From Labedaea rhizosphaerae (GTDB lineage: Bacteria > Actinomycetota > Actinomycetes > Mycobacteriales > Pseudonocardiaceae), in the NCBI RefSeq assembly GCF_004362825.1, contig NZ_SNXZ01000002.1, positions 1,483,365 to 1,547,364 of the forward strand: a DNA stretch of 64,000 nucleotides, given 5' to 3'. A model generated the notes under the pieces. That model was not told the DNA's origin, did not search any database, and saw nothing but the letters and a program-made list of their open reading frames with translations. Below are positions 24,665 through 33,351 of this stretch, piece by piece. Made by a program: the position numbers and the translations under genes. How positions within the stretch are numbered: the first letter of the stretch is position 1; the number at the start of each line of letters is the position of its first letter.

Positions 24665-25836
24665 CGGGTGGCGAGCACCTGCTCGAACGCCAGCTCGGCG
24701 GCCCCGAGCAGCTTGACGTCGTTGCGCAGCGAGGACGTCACGATCCGGACCCCGCCCAGCGCACGGCTCACCATGCTGCGCTTGCGCACCAGGTCCGTCA
24801 CGTGCTCGATCAGCTTCGGCGGCAGCTCGGTGAAGAGGTCGCCGAGCACGACGAGCCTGGGGCACAACAGGTTTACGAGGTTGCACAGCCCGATCGCCAG
24901 CCACTGGGCGAACTCGCCGAGCCGCTGCATCAGCTCCGCGGGCTGGGTGGCCAGCTGGTGCAGCTCGGCCGCGATCACGCCGCGTGGCGCGTCGTCGGGC
25001 AGGCCGAGCGCGCGGATCAGGGCCGCCTCGCCCACCTCGGTCTCCCAGCAGCCCTGGCTGCCGCAGTAACACGGCAGCCCGTCGGGCCGCACGACCATGT
25101 GCCCGATCTCCCCGACGTAGCCGTCCGTTCCCCGCAACGGCGCGTTGCTGGAGATCACGCCGCCGCCGACGCCGACGTCAGCGCCGATGTAGACGACGTC
25201 GTCGATGCCGCGGGCCGCACCACGCAGGTGCTCGGCCAGCGCACCGAGTTCGGCGTCGTTGGCGACGTAGGCGGGCAGGTCGAGCGCCTTGCCCAGCCAG
25301 GCACCCAACGGCACGTTGGTCCACTGCAGGTTCGGTGCCTCGTGCACCAGGCCGTCGGCGCGGCGCACGACCCCCGGGGCCGACGCGCCGACCGCCGCGA
25401 CCTCGACGCCCGCTTCCTCGATCAGCAACTCGCAGTTGTCGACGATCTTGGTCAGCGTCTCGCGGGGCACGCGGGTCTCGGCTCGCAGGCCCCAGCTGCA
25501 CCGGCCGAGGATCTGCCCGCCGAGCCCCACCAACGCCATCGCGACCTGGTCCACCCGGATGTCCACGGCCAGCACCACGACCGCGTTCGGCTGGGGCAGC
25601 ACCAGCAGCGACGGGCGCCCGGCACCGGTGCGCCGGGTCGGCACCCGCTCGGCGACCACGCCGTTCTCGGCCAGATCATCGACGAGCGCCTTGATCGTGC
25701 TGCGGTTGAGCCCGGTCTCGGCGGCCAGCGCGGCCCGGGTGCTCGGCCCGCTGACGTGCAGTCGGCGGAGCACGAGCGCCCGGTTGTGCCTGCGCAGGTC
25801 GTCGGGCCGAGCGGCAGAGGTGGGGGTGGTGGTCAC
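24661..25836 (-). CDS. ROK-family repressor of the sugar operon (XylR-like)
   Basis: 391 residues from GTG 25836; the frame is open far upstream but that part overlaps the permease gene. The N-terminal winged helix has LRRHNRALVLRRLHVSGPSTRA and the recognition helix LNRSTIKALVDDL. The ROK domain follows, with GEIGHM, and the zinc motif CYCGSQGCWE. It is the fourth gene after binding protein, ATPase and permease of a xylose-type transporter, 8 bp behind the permease, so it is probably the xylose-responsive autoregulator. The two TTTGTT-type palindromes upstream of the operon resemble XylR boxes and are its likely operators. Confidence 0.88.
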   Translation of the reverse strand: MTTTPTSAARPDDLRRHNRALVLRRLHVSGPSTRAALAAETGLNRSTIKALVDDLAENGVVAERVPTRRTGAGRPSLLVLPQPNAVVVLAVDIRVDQVAMALVGLGGQILGRCSWGLRAETRVPRETLTKIVDNCELLIEEAGVEVAAVGASAPGVVRRADGLVHEAPNLQWTNVPLGAWLGKALDLPAYVANDAELGALAEHLRGAARGIDDVVYIGADVGVGGGVISSNAPLRGTDGYVGEIGHMVVRPDGLPCYCGSQGCWETEVGEAALIRALGLPDDAPRGVIAAELHQLATQPAELMQRLGEFAQWLAIGLCNLVNLLCPRLVVLGDLFTELPPKLIEHVTDLVRKRSMVSRALGGVRIVTSSLRNDVKLLGAAELAFEQVLATR

Positions 25837-25844
25837 CGGCCGGG

Positions 25845-27335
25845 CTAGCGAGCTGCCGCTCGCCGCCGGGAGAGCGCGTCGACACTCGCCGCGAGCAGCA
25901 GCACGAGACCGGTGATGATGTTGACCGGGGCAGCCTGGAAACCGAGCAGGTTCAGTCCGTTCTGGACGGTGGCGAGGACGAGACCACCGAGCACCGCGTC
26001 GCGGACCCGGCCCTTGCCACCGAACAGCGACGTCCCGCCGATCACCGCGGCACCGACGGCGAACAGCAGCGTGTTGCCGTTGCCGGCGTTGCCGTCGACC
26101 GAGCCGACCTTGGAGGTGTAGACGATGGCACCGATCGCCGCGACCGCCGAGCAGATGATGAACACGCTCATCCGGATCTTCGGCACGTTCACACCGGCCC
26201 GGCGCGCGGCCTCCGTGTTGCCGCCGACGGCGTAGATGTGCCTGCCGTAGCGGGTGCGGTCGAGCACGAACGTGCCCACCACGAACAGCACCAGCACGAT
26301 CGGCACCACGTAGGGCACGCCGCTGATGTCGGTCAGCGCGGGGTTGGGCGAGCGGTTGAGCGTGAGCAGCCAGGTCGCCACCGCGCCGAGCACGACGACA
26401 CCGACGATCTTGGCCAGGACCAGCGGCGTGGGCTGCGCGACGAGGCCCTTGCGCAACCGCGCCGCGTGCCGCAGGCCGACCACGGCCGCGTACCCACCGC
26501 AGGCGACGACGAACAGGATCCAGCTGCCCACCACGCTGAGGCTGTCGTTGGCGACGTTGAACAACACGTCGCTCTGGCGCACCGACACGGTGCCCGCGGC
26601 CCCGATCAGCTGCAGGATGACGCCGTACCAGGCGATGAACAGGCCCAGGGTCACCACGAACGACGGGATGCCGACCTTCGCGACGAGGAAGCCGGTGAAG
26701 CAGCCGATGCCGACGCCGACCAGGATCGCGAGCAGCATCTCCAGGTACGGGTTGGCGGGCACGCCGAGCAGCAGCACCGCGACGGCGCCGAGCGAGCCGA
26801 CGACACCGATCCACAGCCGCAGCAGCGCGGCGAGCAACGCCGCGAGGACCAGGCCGACCACGAAGCCGTAGAACATCGAGTCGCCCATGGCGCCGAGCAG
26901 GTTGCCGTGGTCTCGGAAGTGCAGTGCGAGCAGCGTCGCGGCCACGCCGGATGCGGTGCCCGCCGACAGGTCGATCTCGCCGAGCAGCAGCACCGGCACG
27001 ATGCCCATCGCGATGATCATCGGACCCGCGCCCTGCTGCAGCAGGTTCGCCAGGTTGTTGATGCTGACGAAGTCGCCGGACGCGATCGCGAAGATGACCA
27101 CCAGCACGGTGAGGCCCAGCAGCGCGGGAACCGCGCCGAGTTCACCGCCACGCAACCGGTTCCAGTAGTCGCCGATGGCCTCGTAGGTGGTCCTCGACGT
27201 CGTGTCGATGCCGAAGTCGGTGATGGCCGTGTCGGCCGCGGCGTGCGCCTCGAGCGCCTCGGCGACCGGGCCCGAGTCCGCGGGCGTCGGTTCGGTCGGC
27301 TTGGGGCCGGCCGGCTGGGTTGGGCTTTCCGTCAT
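25845..27335 (-). CDS. Xylose-type ABC transporter permease (XylH family)
   Basis: 496 residues from ATG 27335 (MTESPTQPAGPK), with GAGGAAG upstream; the in-frame ATG at 27374 would overlap the ATPase gene by 17 bp and is less likely. The soluble N-terminal tail (about 70 residues) is followed by about 10-12 membrane helices. The family signature GLFIAWYGVILQLIG, a long loop in the middle, and GVNVPKIRMSVFIICS with TSKVGSVDGNAG..LFAVGAAVIGGTSLFGGKG at the C-terminus are typical of sugar permeases of the RbsC/XylH group. It partners the ATPase at 27358 and the binding protein at 28234. Confidence 0.92.
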   Translation of the reverse strand: MTESPTQPAGPKPTEPTPADSGPVAEALEAHAAADTAITDFGIDTTSRTTYEAIGDYWNRLRGGELGAVPALLGLTVLVVIFAIASGDFVSINNLANLLQQGAGPMIIAMGIVPVLLLGEIDLSAGTASGVAATLLALHFRDHGNLLGAMGDSMFYGFVVGLVLAALLAALLRLWIGVVGSLGAVAVLLLGVPANPYLEMLLAILVGVGIGCFTGFLVAKVGIPSFVVTLGLFIAWYGVILQLIGAAGTVSVRQSDVLFNVANDSLSVVGSWILFVVACGGYAAVVGLRHAARLRKGLVAQPTPLVLAKIVGVVVLGAVATWLLTLNRSPNPALTDISGVPYVVPIVLVLFVVGTFVLDRTRYGRHIYAVGGNTEAARRAGVNVPKIRMSVFIICSAVAAIGAIVYTSKVGSVDGNAGNGNTLLFAVGAAVIGGTSLFGGKGRVRDAVLGGLVLATVQNGLNLLGFQAAPVNIITGLVLLLAASVDALSRRRAAAR

Positions 27336-27357
27336 TGGGCTGGTCTTCCTCGCGGCG

Positions 27358-28131
27358 TTAGATGGTGACGACATCGGGTCGGGCGAGGCCGAGGTCCCCG
27401 GAGCGCCCGGCGGTGATCAGCTCGACCACCTGGCTGTGGTTCAGTTCGCGGGTGGGCAGCTCGGCGGCCATCCGGCCGAGGTACAGCGTCGCGATCCGGT
27501 CGGAGACCTCGAGCACGTCGTTCATGTTGTGGCTGATCAGCACCACGCCGAGGCCCTGTTCGGCCAGCCGGCGCACCAGGTCGAGCACCTGGCGGGTCTG
27601 CGCGACGCCCAGCGCCGCGGTCGGCTCGTCGAGCAGCACGACCTTGCTGTCCCACAACACGGCCTTGGCGATCGCCACGGTCTGGCGCTGCCCGCCCGAC
27701 AGCGACGACACGGGGGTGCGCACGGACTTCACCGTGCGCACGGAGAGCGAGGCGAGGGTGCGGCGCGCGGCCAGCTCCATCTCGGCCTCGTCGAGCAGGA
27801 AGCCGGAAAGCCGCTCCCGGCCGAGGAACATGTTCTGCACGACGTCGAGGTTGTCCGCGAGCGCCAGGTCCTGGTAGACGACCTCGATGCCGAGCGCGGC
27901 CGCGTCGCGCGGGCCGTGGATGTGGACCGGCTTGCCGTCGAAGAGGATCTCGCCGCTGTCCACCGGGTGGATGCCCGCGATGCACTTGACCAGGGTCGAC
28001 TTCCCGGCCCCGTTGTCACCCACGAGCGCGGTGACCTCACCGGCCCGGACGGTGAAGTCGATGTCGTGCAGCACGTGGACCGGTCCGAACGATTTGTTCA
28101 CGCCGCGCAGCGACAGGATCGGCTCGCTCAC
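27358..28131 (-). CDS. Sugar ABC transporter ATP-binding protein, single-domain
   Basis: 257 residues from GTG 28131, with GGAGGT six bases upstream. Walker A GDNGAGKST (near 38-46), signature LSGGQRQ, Walker B VVLLDEPTAALG and H-loop SHN (LISHNMND) are present. E. coli XylG has two fused ABC domains; this actinobacterial form has one and must dimerise. It energises uptake by the XylH-type permease. A strong hairpin separates it from the upstream binding-protein gene, which would lower its expression relative to the binding protein. Confidence 0.93.
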   Translation of the reverse strand: MSEPILSLRGVNKSFGPVHVLHDIDFTVRAGEVTALVGDNGAGKSTLVKCIAGIHPVDSGEILFDGKPVHIHGPRDAAALGIEVVYQDLALADNLDVVQNMFLGRERLSGFLLDEAEMELAARRTLASLSVRTVKSVRTPVSSLSGGQRQTVAIAKAVLWDSKVVLLDEPTAALGVAQTRQVLDLVRRLAEQGLGVVLISHNMNDVLEVSDRIATLYLGRMAAELPTRELNHSQVVELITAGRSGDLGLARPDVVTI

Positions 28132-28182
28132 CGTGAACCTCCATGGGTCACGTAGGTGTTCGTTGCTTGGGGAGAGTGGGGA

Positions 28183-28219
28183 CCGCGGCGGGGCGGGGTG
28201 CTTCCCCGCCCCGCCGCGG
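28183..28219 (-). terminator. Intra-operon GC hairpin after the binding-protein gene
   Basis: A perfect 16-bp stem (28183-28198 with 28204-28219) and TGCTT loop lie between the binding-protein stop (28234) and the ATPase start. Such hairpins usually stabilise the first cistron and attenuate downstream ones. Confidence 0.75.
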
Positions 28220-28233
28220 TGCTTTCGGGGGTG

Positions 28234-29376
28234 TTACTTGATGCCCGCGCTGTCGCAGGCGGCCTTGGCGGCGCCGGTGCAGACCTCGGAGGCCTTCACG
28301 TAGCCCTTGTCGATGACGAGCTTGACGTTGTCCTTGGTGATCGGCTGCGGGGTGAGCAGCACGGACTTGACGTCGCGGTTGCCGGTCGGGTCGTGCGAGG
28401 TCGCGGTGGCGACCTTGTCGGCCTCGCCGGTGCTGCCCTTGACCAGGGCGGCGGCCAGCTGCGCGGCGGCGTCGGCCTCTTCCTGGATCGGCTTGAACAC
28501 CGTGGAGTACTGCTGGCCCGAGAGGATCGCCCGGAGGCCGTCAGCGGTGGCGTCCTGACCGGTCACCGGCACCTTGCCCGCCAAGTGGTACTTCTGCAGC
28601 ACGGTGATCACCGCGCCGGCAAGGCCGTCGTTGGCCGCGAGCACGCCGTCGATCTTGCCCTTGTTGGCGGTGAGCAGCTGCTCGAAGACCTGGCCGCCGA
28701 GCTGGTTGTCCCACTTGTCGATGGCCCGGCTGTTGACCAGCTTCAGGCTGCCGTCGGCGTAGAGGGGCTTGACGACCTCTTCCTGGCCCTGCTTGAACAG
28801 GGTGGCGTTGTTGTCGGTCGGCGCGCCCTCGATCTCGATGACCTGGGCACCCTTCTTGTCCTTGAGCGAGTCCGCCAGGGCCTGACCCTGCAGGTGACCG
28901 ACGCGGACGTTGTCGAAGCTGACGTAGTACTGCGCGCTGCCACCCAGGTTCAGCCGGTCGTAGTCGATGACGGGCACGCCCTGCTTGGCGGCGATCTGCT
29001 CGACGGCCGCACCGGAGTCGCCAGTGGGCGCCGCGACGATCAGCACCTTCACCTTCTGGCTGAGCATGGTGTCGGCGATCTGGGAGAACTTCTGGGTGTC
29101 GCCCTGCGCGTTCTCGATGATCGGGGTGAGGCCCTGGGCTTCGAGCGCCTTCTTCAGCATGGGCTCGTCGAACCCGGCCCACCGGGCCGAACTGGCGGTC
29201 TCGGGCAGGATCACGCCGACCTTGGCGCCGTTCCCGCCGCCGGCCGCGGCCGGTGCGCTGGACCCGCCGGAACCACCAGAGCCGCTTGAGTCGCCGGAGC
29301 TGTTGTTGCCACAGCCCGCGAGAACAAGCGCAAGGCTCGAGCCCACCGCGACGAAGGCAGCGACGCTCTTACGCAT
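28234..29376 (-). CDS. xylF: Xylose-type sugar-binding lipoprotein
   Basis: 380 residues from ATG 29376 (ribosome site AGGAAAGGAC). Signal with lipobox ALVLAGC (cysteine near residue 22), then a Ser/Gly linker. The type I periplasmic-binding fold is clear: VGVILPETASSARWAGFDEP, DTMLSQKVKVLIVAAPTGD, VPVIDYDRLNLGG, IDGVLAANDGLAGAVITVL, and VTGQDATADGLRAILSGQQ, which closely follow the D-xylose-binding XylF group. The first gene of the xylose-type operon; the promoter region holds two palindromes that resemble ROK operators. Ligand call is by family resemblance only. Confidence 0.88.
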   Translation of the reverse strand: MRKSVAAFVAVGSSLALVLAGCGNNSSGDSSGSGGSGGSSAPAAAGGGNGAKVGVILPETASSARWAGFDEPMLKKALEAQGLTPIIENAQGDTQKFSQIADTMLSQKVKVLIVAAPTGDSGAAVEQIAAKQGVPVIDYDRLNLGGSAQYYVSFDNVRVGHLQGQALADSLKDKKGAQVIEIEGAPTDNNATLFKQGQEEVVKPLYADGSLKLVNSRAIDKWDNQLGGQVFEQLLTANKGKIDGVLAANDGLAGAVITVLQKYHLAGKVPVTGQDATADGLRAILSGQQYSTVFKPIQEEADAAAQLAAALVKGSTGEADKVATATSHDPTGNRDVKSVLLTPQPITKDNVKLVIDKGYVKASEVCTGAAKAACDSAGIK

Positions 29377-29419
29377 GGGATGTCCTTTCCTACCCGGCGG
29401 CCTCGATGCCGCAGACGAG

Positions 29420-29440
29420 TATGTTGTGCGCGACAACATA
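29420..29440. promoter_or_regulatory. Palindrome upstream of xylF (candidate ROK operator 1)
   Basis: TATGTTGT-N5-ACAACATA, a perfect 8-bp inverted repeat, 44 bp upstream of the binding-protein ATG. It is close enough to overlap a promoter. Confidence 0.55.
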
Positions 29441-29552
29441 ACCGGCCGGACGCGGGTCCGGAAGAGGTACTTAATCGATACAGAGTCGAAGGTCCAGGTG
29501 TCTTGCCCGTGACGAAGGGGTAAATCGCGACCGCTCGGCTATCAAACCGTGA

Positions 29553-29577
29553 TGTTTGTTGAGCCGAACAACAAACA
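29553..29577. promoter_or_regulatory. Palindrome near the AAA gene stop (candidate ROK operator 2)
   Basis: TGTTTGTTG-N7-CAACAAACA, a perfect 9-bp inverted repeat. Its TTTGTT...AACAAA core resembles the XylR boxes known from Firmicutes. It lies 4 bp beyond the AAA-protein stop, so it might instead help termination, but the AT-rich composition favours an operator. Confidence 0.5.
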
Positions 29578-29581
29578 CGGT

Positions 29582-32500
29582 TCAGAGGTACTGGCCCACT
29601 GCCGTGTCATCGATGTCATTCTCGGTGGGCTCGGGCAGGTCGTCCAGCAGCAACACCGTGATGTCCTGCCGGTCACCGGCGGTGATCCGGCGTGCCTGCA
29701 GCGAGACCATCCGGTCGAGCAGGTTGCGCATGGCGCGGCCGTTGCCGAAGGCCGGACCACGCGGGGCCGAGCGCAGCCGGCGGGCCACTTCTTCCAGCAC
29801 ACCGTCCTGCAGCGTGTACCCGGCGGCGGCGACCAGCGAGGCGAAGATGGCCAGCAGCTCGTCGTCGCGGTAGTCGGGGAAGCGCACGACCGTGGGGAAC
29901 CGGGACGCGAGGCCGGGGTTGGCGCCGAGGAAGGCCAGCATCTCCTCGCCGTAGCCCGCGACGATCACGACAAGGTCGTCACGGTGGTCCTCCATCAGCT
30001 TCAGCAACTCGGCCAGCGCCTCCCCGCCGAAGTCGTCCTGACCCCGCGCGGCCAGGGCGTAGGCCTCGTCGATGAACAGCACGCCACCCAGCGCCCGGTC
30101 CACGGCGGCCCGCACCTTGGGGGCGGTCTGCCCGACGTAGGAGCCGACGAGGTCACCACGTGAGACCTCGACCAGGTGCCCGGAGGACAACAAACCCAGC
30201 TGCGCGTACACGGCGGCGATCAACCGCGCGACCGTGGTCTTCGCGGTGCCGGGCTTGCCGATGAACGCCAGGTGCCGCGACGGCGTCGTCACCGGCATGC
30301 CCGCGTCGCGGCGCAGCCGGTCGGCCTTGGCCTCGGCGACCATCAGCCGCACCTCGGCCTTCACCGCGTCCAGCCCGATCAGCTCGTCGATCTGGGCGAG
30401 CGGGTCGGCGGGCAGCTCCCCCGCCGCGTCCGACACGGTGGCCGGCACGTCCTCGGGCCGGATCTCGGCCAGCGACTCGTCCTCGTCCACCACGCCGTCC
30501 GCGAGGATCCGCCGTGCCTGCCGCGCGATCGTGCGCTCCAGCAGGTTCGTCACCACCCGCGGCGTGCGCGCGGTCCGCGAGCGCTCCAGCAGCTCGGTCA
30601 CCCCGGCCCGCACGCCGTCGGCCAGCGTGAACCCGGCGGTGGTCGCCTTCACCTCGTAGAGCCGCACCAGGTCGGCGGCGGTCAACGCGGGCAGCCGCAA
30701 CGTCTTCGGGAAGTGCGCGGCGAGCCCGGGCCGCGCCGCCAGCAGGCCCGCGATGCCGTGGTCGCTGCCGGTCAGCACCACAACGAGCTCGTCGCCGTGC
30801 TTGGCCAAGTTCACCTCGATCGCGTCGAGCGCCGCCTGCCGCACGGCCAGGTCCGGACCGGCGGTGGTCAGGTCGTGCGCGTTCTCCACGCACAGCACCC
30901 CGCCCAACGCACGCATGACGGCGGCCTTGACCGACGCGCCACCGTCGTCGGTGGTGAGGTCGGCGCGGTCGACCGAGACCAGGTGACCGCTGTCCAGCGC
31001 GCCCGACTGCGCGTACAACCGGCCGAGGAGCCCGGCCAGCATCGTCTTGCCGGTCCCGCGCTCGCCGGTGATCACCAGGTGGCGCGAGCGCTTCGGCGCG
31101 GTCATGCCCGCGTCGGTGCGCAGCCGCGCCGCCATCTCCTCGGCGAGCAACAACTCGAGCTCACGGCGGGCGGCATCAAGGCCGACGCACGCCCGCAGCT
31201 CGGCCAGCGGGTCGGCGTGCGGACCACCCGGCGTGAGCTGGGCGGGCAGGTCGATCCGGCTCACCTTCACCGGGCCGTCGGCCCGGTGCCGCGCCCGTGC
31301 CGCCCGGATCGCCTCGCCGGCCAGCCGTTCGACCAGCCGGGCACCGCGCAGGTTGAGCAACGGCGGTGTGCGCAGCAACAGGTCCGCGCCCGCGGCCACC
31401 GCCGCCGCGTCGATCTCCACCCCGCGCCGCGCCATGGCCGCGCGCAACAGCCGGCCGAACTGCTCGCCGGTGAAGTCCCGGGTCCGGGCCACGTGGAACT
31501 GCTGGCACAGCGCGGGATTCACCTCGAACAACCGCAGATCCCCGCCGTCGCGGCAGATCGCGAGCACGTGCAACGCCGGATCGCGGGCCAGGCACCGACG
31601 CAGCTCCTCGGCCAGCGCCGGGCCGCACGTCTCCTCGGCGGCCATCGCGTCCAGGCCGTCCAGCGCGAGCACCTTGCCCTGGGCGAGCGCCGCACGCGCG
31701 GTCTCGTTCAGGTACAGCACGGCCTGGCTCGGCGCGATGCCGGTGAACAAGTGGTCCGACACCCACACCACGCCCTGCGCCGGGGCCAAGGCGCCGAGCT
31801 GGTCGATCACCCGGCGCGCCGCCGTGCGCCGGCCGGTGCCCTCCGGACCGGCCAGCATCAGCCGGATGCCCGCGCCGGGCCCGGTGGCCGCGATGGCCTC
31901 GGCGAGGGTGTCGGCGAACTCCGGCGGGCCGATCAGCTCGTCGTCGGATAAGTCCTCAGTGGACAAATCGGCTCCCGGGAGCACGGTGGGGCGCTGGAAG
32001 ATGTCGATGAAGTCCACGTGGAACAGGTCGACCGGCACCCGGCAGTCGAGCTCGATGCCGGACGCCCACTGCGCGGTCGAGGTGACCCGCACGGCCATGT
32101 CCAGCCACGCCCGGCAGGTGTCCGCCTCGCCCACGCGCAGGCCGTCGGCGAGCCAGGCCCGGGTTTCCGCGCGCCACTGCTCGAGCGACCACGTCGCCGC
32201 CGTCCGCTCGAACTCCGCGCGGACCGACCCGCCCGGGTCGTCGAGATCCGTTGGGACACCGGTCATCCGCGCCTGGCGCAGCACCGCGGCGAGCGCGGCC
32301 GCCGGGGCGCTGCCGCCGAGCGCGTCGGCCAGCCGCTCGTGCGCGGCGCTGAACCGCTCGACGCACCAGGCGAGGTAGGAGCGCGGGCCGGCGAACTCCG
32401 GCAGGGCGGCCCTGGTGGTCGCGTCAGCGTCCGCCCACCACTGGTCGAGCTCCTCGGCGAGGTCGCCGGTCCGCCACCGCACGGGGTTGCGCAAACCCAA

Positions 32501-33013
32501 CTCGTGCAACGCTTTCAGCGCGTCCAGGCGATCGCGCACCGGGGCCAGCTCGGCGTAGACGTCGAGCAGTTCGGCGGCCATGGTGTAGGCCTGCTCCCGC
32601 TCGTCCGGCGCGGCGGCGAACACCAGCCACCGGCCGGGCACCGCCCACGTGGCCTGCTCGCGGATCCAGCCGATGCCGTCGCGGATGGGCGGTGCGGACC
32701 GGGCGAAGACCCGGCCGAAGAGTTCGTTGTCCAGATCGCGCCGATTGCCTGCGCGCACAGCGAATCCGCCGAAGAGCGTCTGCGCCTGGATCAGCAGTTC
32801 GGCCGCGGCCATCGTGGCGTCCGGCCGGAACAGGTCGGCGAGGCTGGCCACGGTCGGCGCCGCGCGGCGGTCGCGGTAGAGCCGCCCCACGCGCTCGGCA
32901 ATGCGTTCGTACACGCCGTCGGGCACCCGCCACGGCCCTGCGGCGTAGAGATCGAGCACCGGCTCGTCGAGCAACAACAGCTCGAGGCGCTCGGGCACCT
33001 TCAGTGCGTTCAC
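29582..33013 (-). CDS. Large three-module AAA+ ATPase (CbbX/SpoVK/EccA-like)
   Basis: 1143 residues. An N-terminal helical region (about 1-350) is followed by three AAA+ modules. Module 1 has a Walker A GPEGTGRRT near 388 with Arg in place of the catalytic Lys, so it may not bind ATP normally. Module 2 has GERGTGKT near 650, with a Walker B LCVENAHDL that lacks the usual DE. Module 3 has GKPGTAKTT near 917 and a canonical VLFIDEAYAL, most like CbbX and SpoVK/EccA. It is probably a chaperone-type remodelling ATPase. No ESX or carboxysome partner genes are nearby. Divergent from the nitrilase operon across 338 bp. Confidence 0.85.
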   Translation of the reverse strand: MNALKVPERLELLLLDEPVLDLYAAGPWRVPDGVYERIAERVGRLYRDRRAAPTVASLADLFRPDATMAAAELLIQAQTLFGGFAVRAGNRRDLDNELFGRVFARSAPPIRDGIGWIREQATWAVPGRWLVFAAAPDEREQAYTMAAELLDVYAELAPVRDRLDALKALHELGLRNPVRWRTGDLAEELDQWWADADATTRAALPEFAGPRSYLAWCVERFSAAHERLADALGGSAPAAALAAVLRQARMTGVPTDLDDPGGSVRAEFERTAATWSLEQWRAETRAWLADGLRVGEADTCRAWLDMAVRVTSTAQWASGIELDCRVPVDLFHVDFIDIFQRPTVLPGADLSTEDLSDDELIGPPEFADTLAEAIAATGPGAGIRLMLAGPEGTGRRTAARRVIDQLGALAPAQGVVWVSDHLFTGIAPSQAVLYLNETARAALAQGKVLALDGLDAMAAEETCGPALAEELRRCLARDPALHVLAICRDGGDLRLFEVNPALCQQFHVARTRDFTGEQFGRLLRAAMARRGVEIDAAAVAAGADLLLRTPPLLNLRGARLVERLAGEAIRAARARHRADGPVKVSRIDLPAQLTPGGPHADPLAELRACVGLDAARRELELLLAEEMAARLRTDAGMTAPKRSRHLVITGERGTGKTMLAGLLGRLYAQSGALDSGHLVSVDRADLTTDDGGASVKAAVMRALGGVLCVENAHDLTTAGPDLAVRQAALDAIEVNLAKHGDELVVVLTGSDHGIAGLLAARPGLAAHFPKTLRLPALTAADLVRLYEVKATTAGFTLADGVRAGVTELLERSRTARTPRVVTNLLERTIARQARRILADGVVDEDESLAEIRPEDVPATVSDAAGELPADPLAQIDELIGLDAVKAEVRLMVAEAKADRLRRDAGMPVTTPSRHLAFIGKPGTAKTTVARLIAAVYAQLGLLSSGHLVEVSRGDLVGSYVGQTAPKVRAAVDRALGGVLFIDEAYALAARGQDDFGGEALAELLKLMEDHRDDLVVIVAGYGEEMLAFLGANPGLASRFPTVVRFPDYRDDELLAIFASLVAAAGYTLQDGVLEEVARRLRSAPRGPAFGNGRAMRNLLDRMVSLQARRITAGDRQDITVLLLDDLPEPTENDIDDTAVGQYL

Positions 33014-33157
33014 TCCCCCGACTTCCCTTCCCCGACGGTGTTCACCCCCCTCCCGATTGTCCTCCCCTACAAGGGTTTATCGGCACGCGACCGGCGCAAG
33101 TGCAGCCGTGGCAACCCATTCGGCCTAGTGCCACCGCCGCCGACCGCCTCCCGGAAC

Positions 33158-33319
33158 TGTCGACACCAAGCCGCGACTGCCCCGTTGTGTCGACACTACG
33201 CTCCGAACACGCCCGACTTCACGAACGGCAACAGTGGGTGACACCAGCGAACATCCCAGGTAACGGACCCTTGACAGGGCCGTTACGCGGCATGAGACTC
33301 CCTGGCAAGTGTCGACACT
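33158..33319. promoter_or_regulatory. Three TGTCGACAC palindromes in the AAA/nitrilase intergenic region
   Basis: TGTCGACAC occurs at 33158-33166, 33188-33196 and 33311-33319 (the last extended to a perfect 12-bp palindrome AGTGTCGACACT, 33308-33319, ending 32 bp before the nitrilase start). The first two are 30 bp apart, three helical turns. The 338-bp gap holds no gene. These are candidate operators for the GntR or LysR proteins of the cluster (inference). Confidence 0.5.
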
Positions 33320-33351
33320 ATGGCGTCGGTGAAGCGGGCAAGGGAGCCAAT

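Noticed and set aside
24661-26814. Extended 717-codon frame for the ROK protein
   Set aside because: The first 326 codons overlap the permease in another frame; the GTG at 25836 starts the true HTH.
32692-33351. N-terminal extension of the nitrilase
   Set aside because: Overlaps the AAA gene promoter side and has Arg/Pro-rich shadow composition; GTG 33352 has a proper ribosome site.
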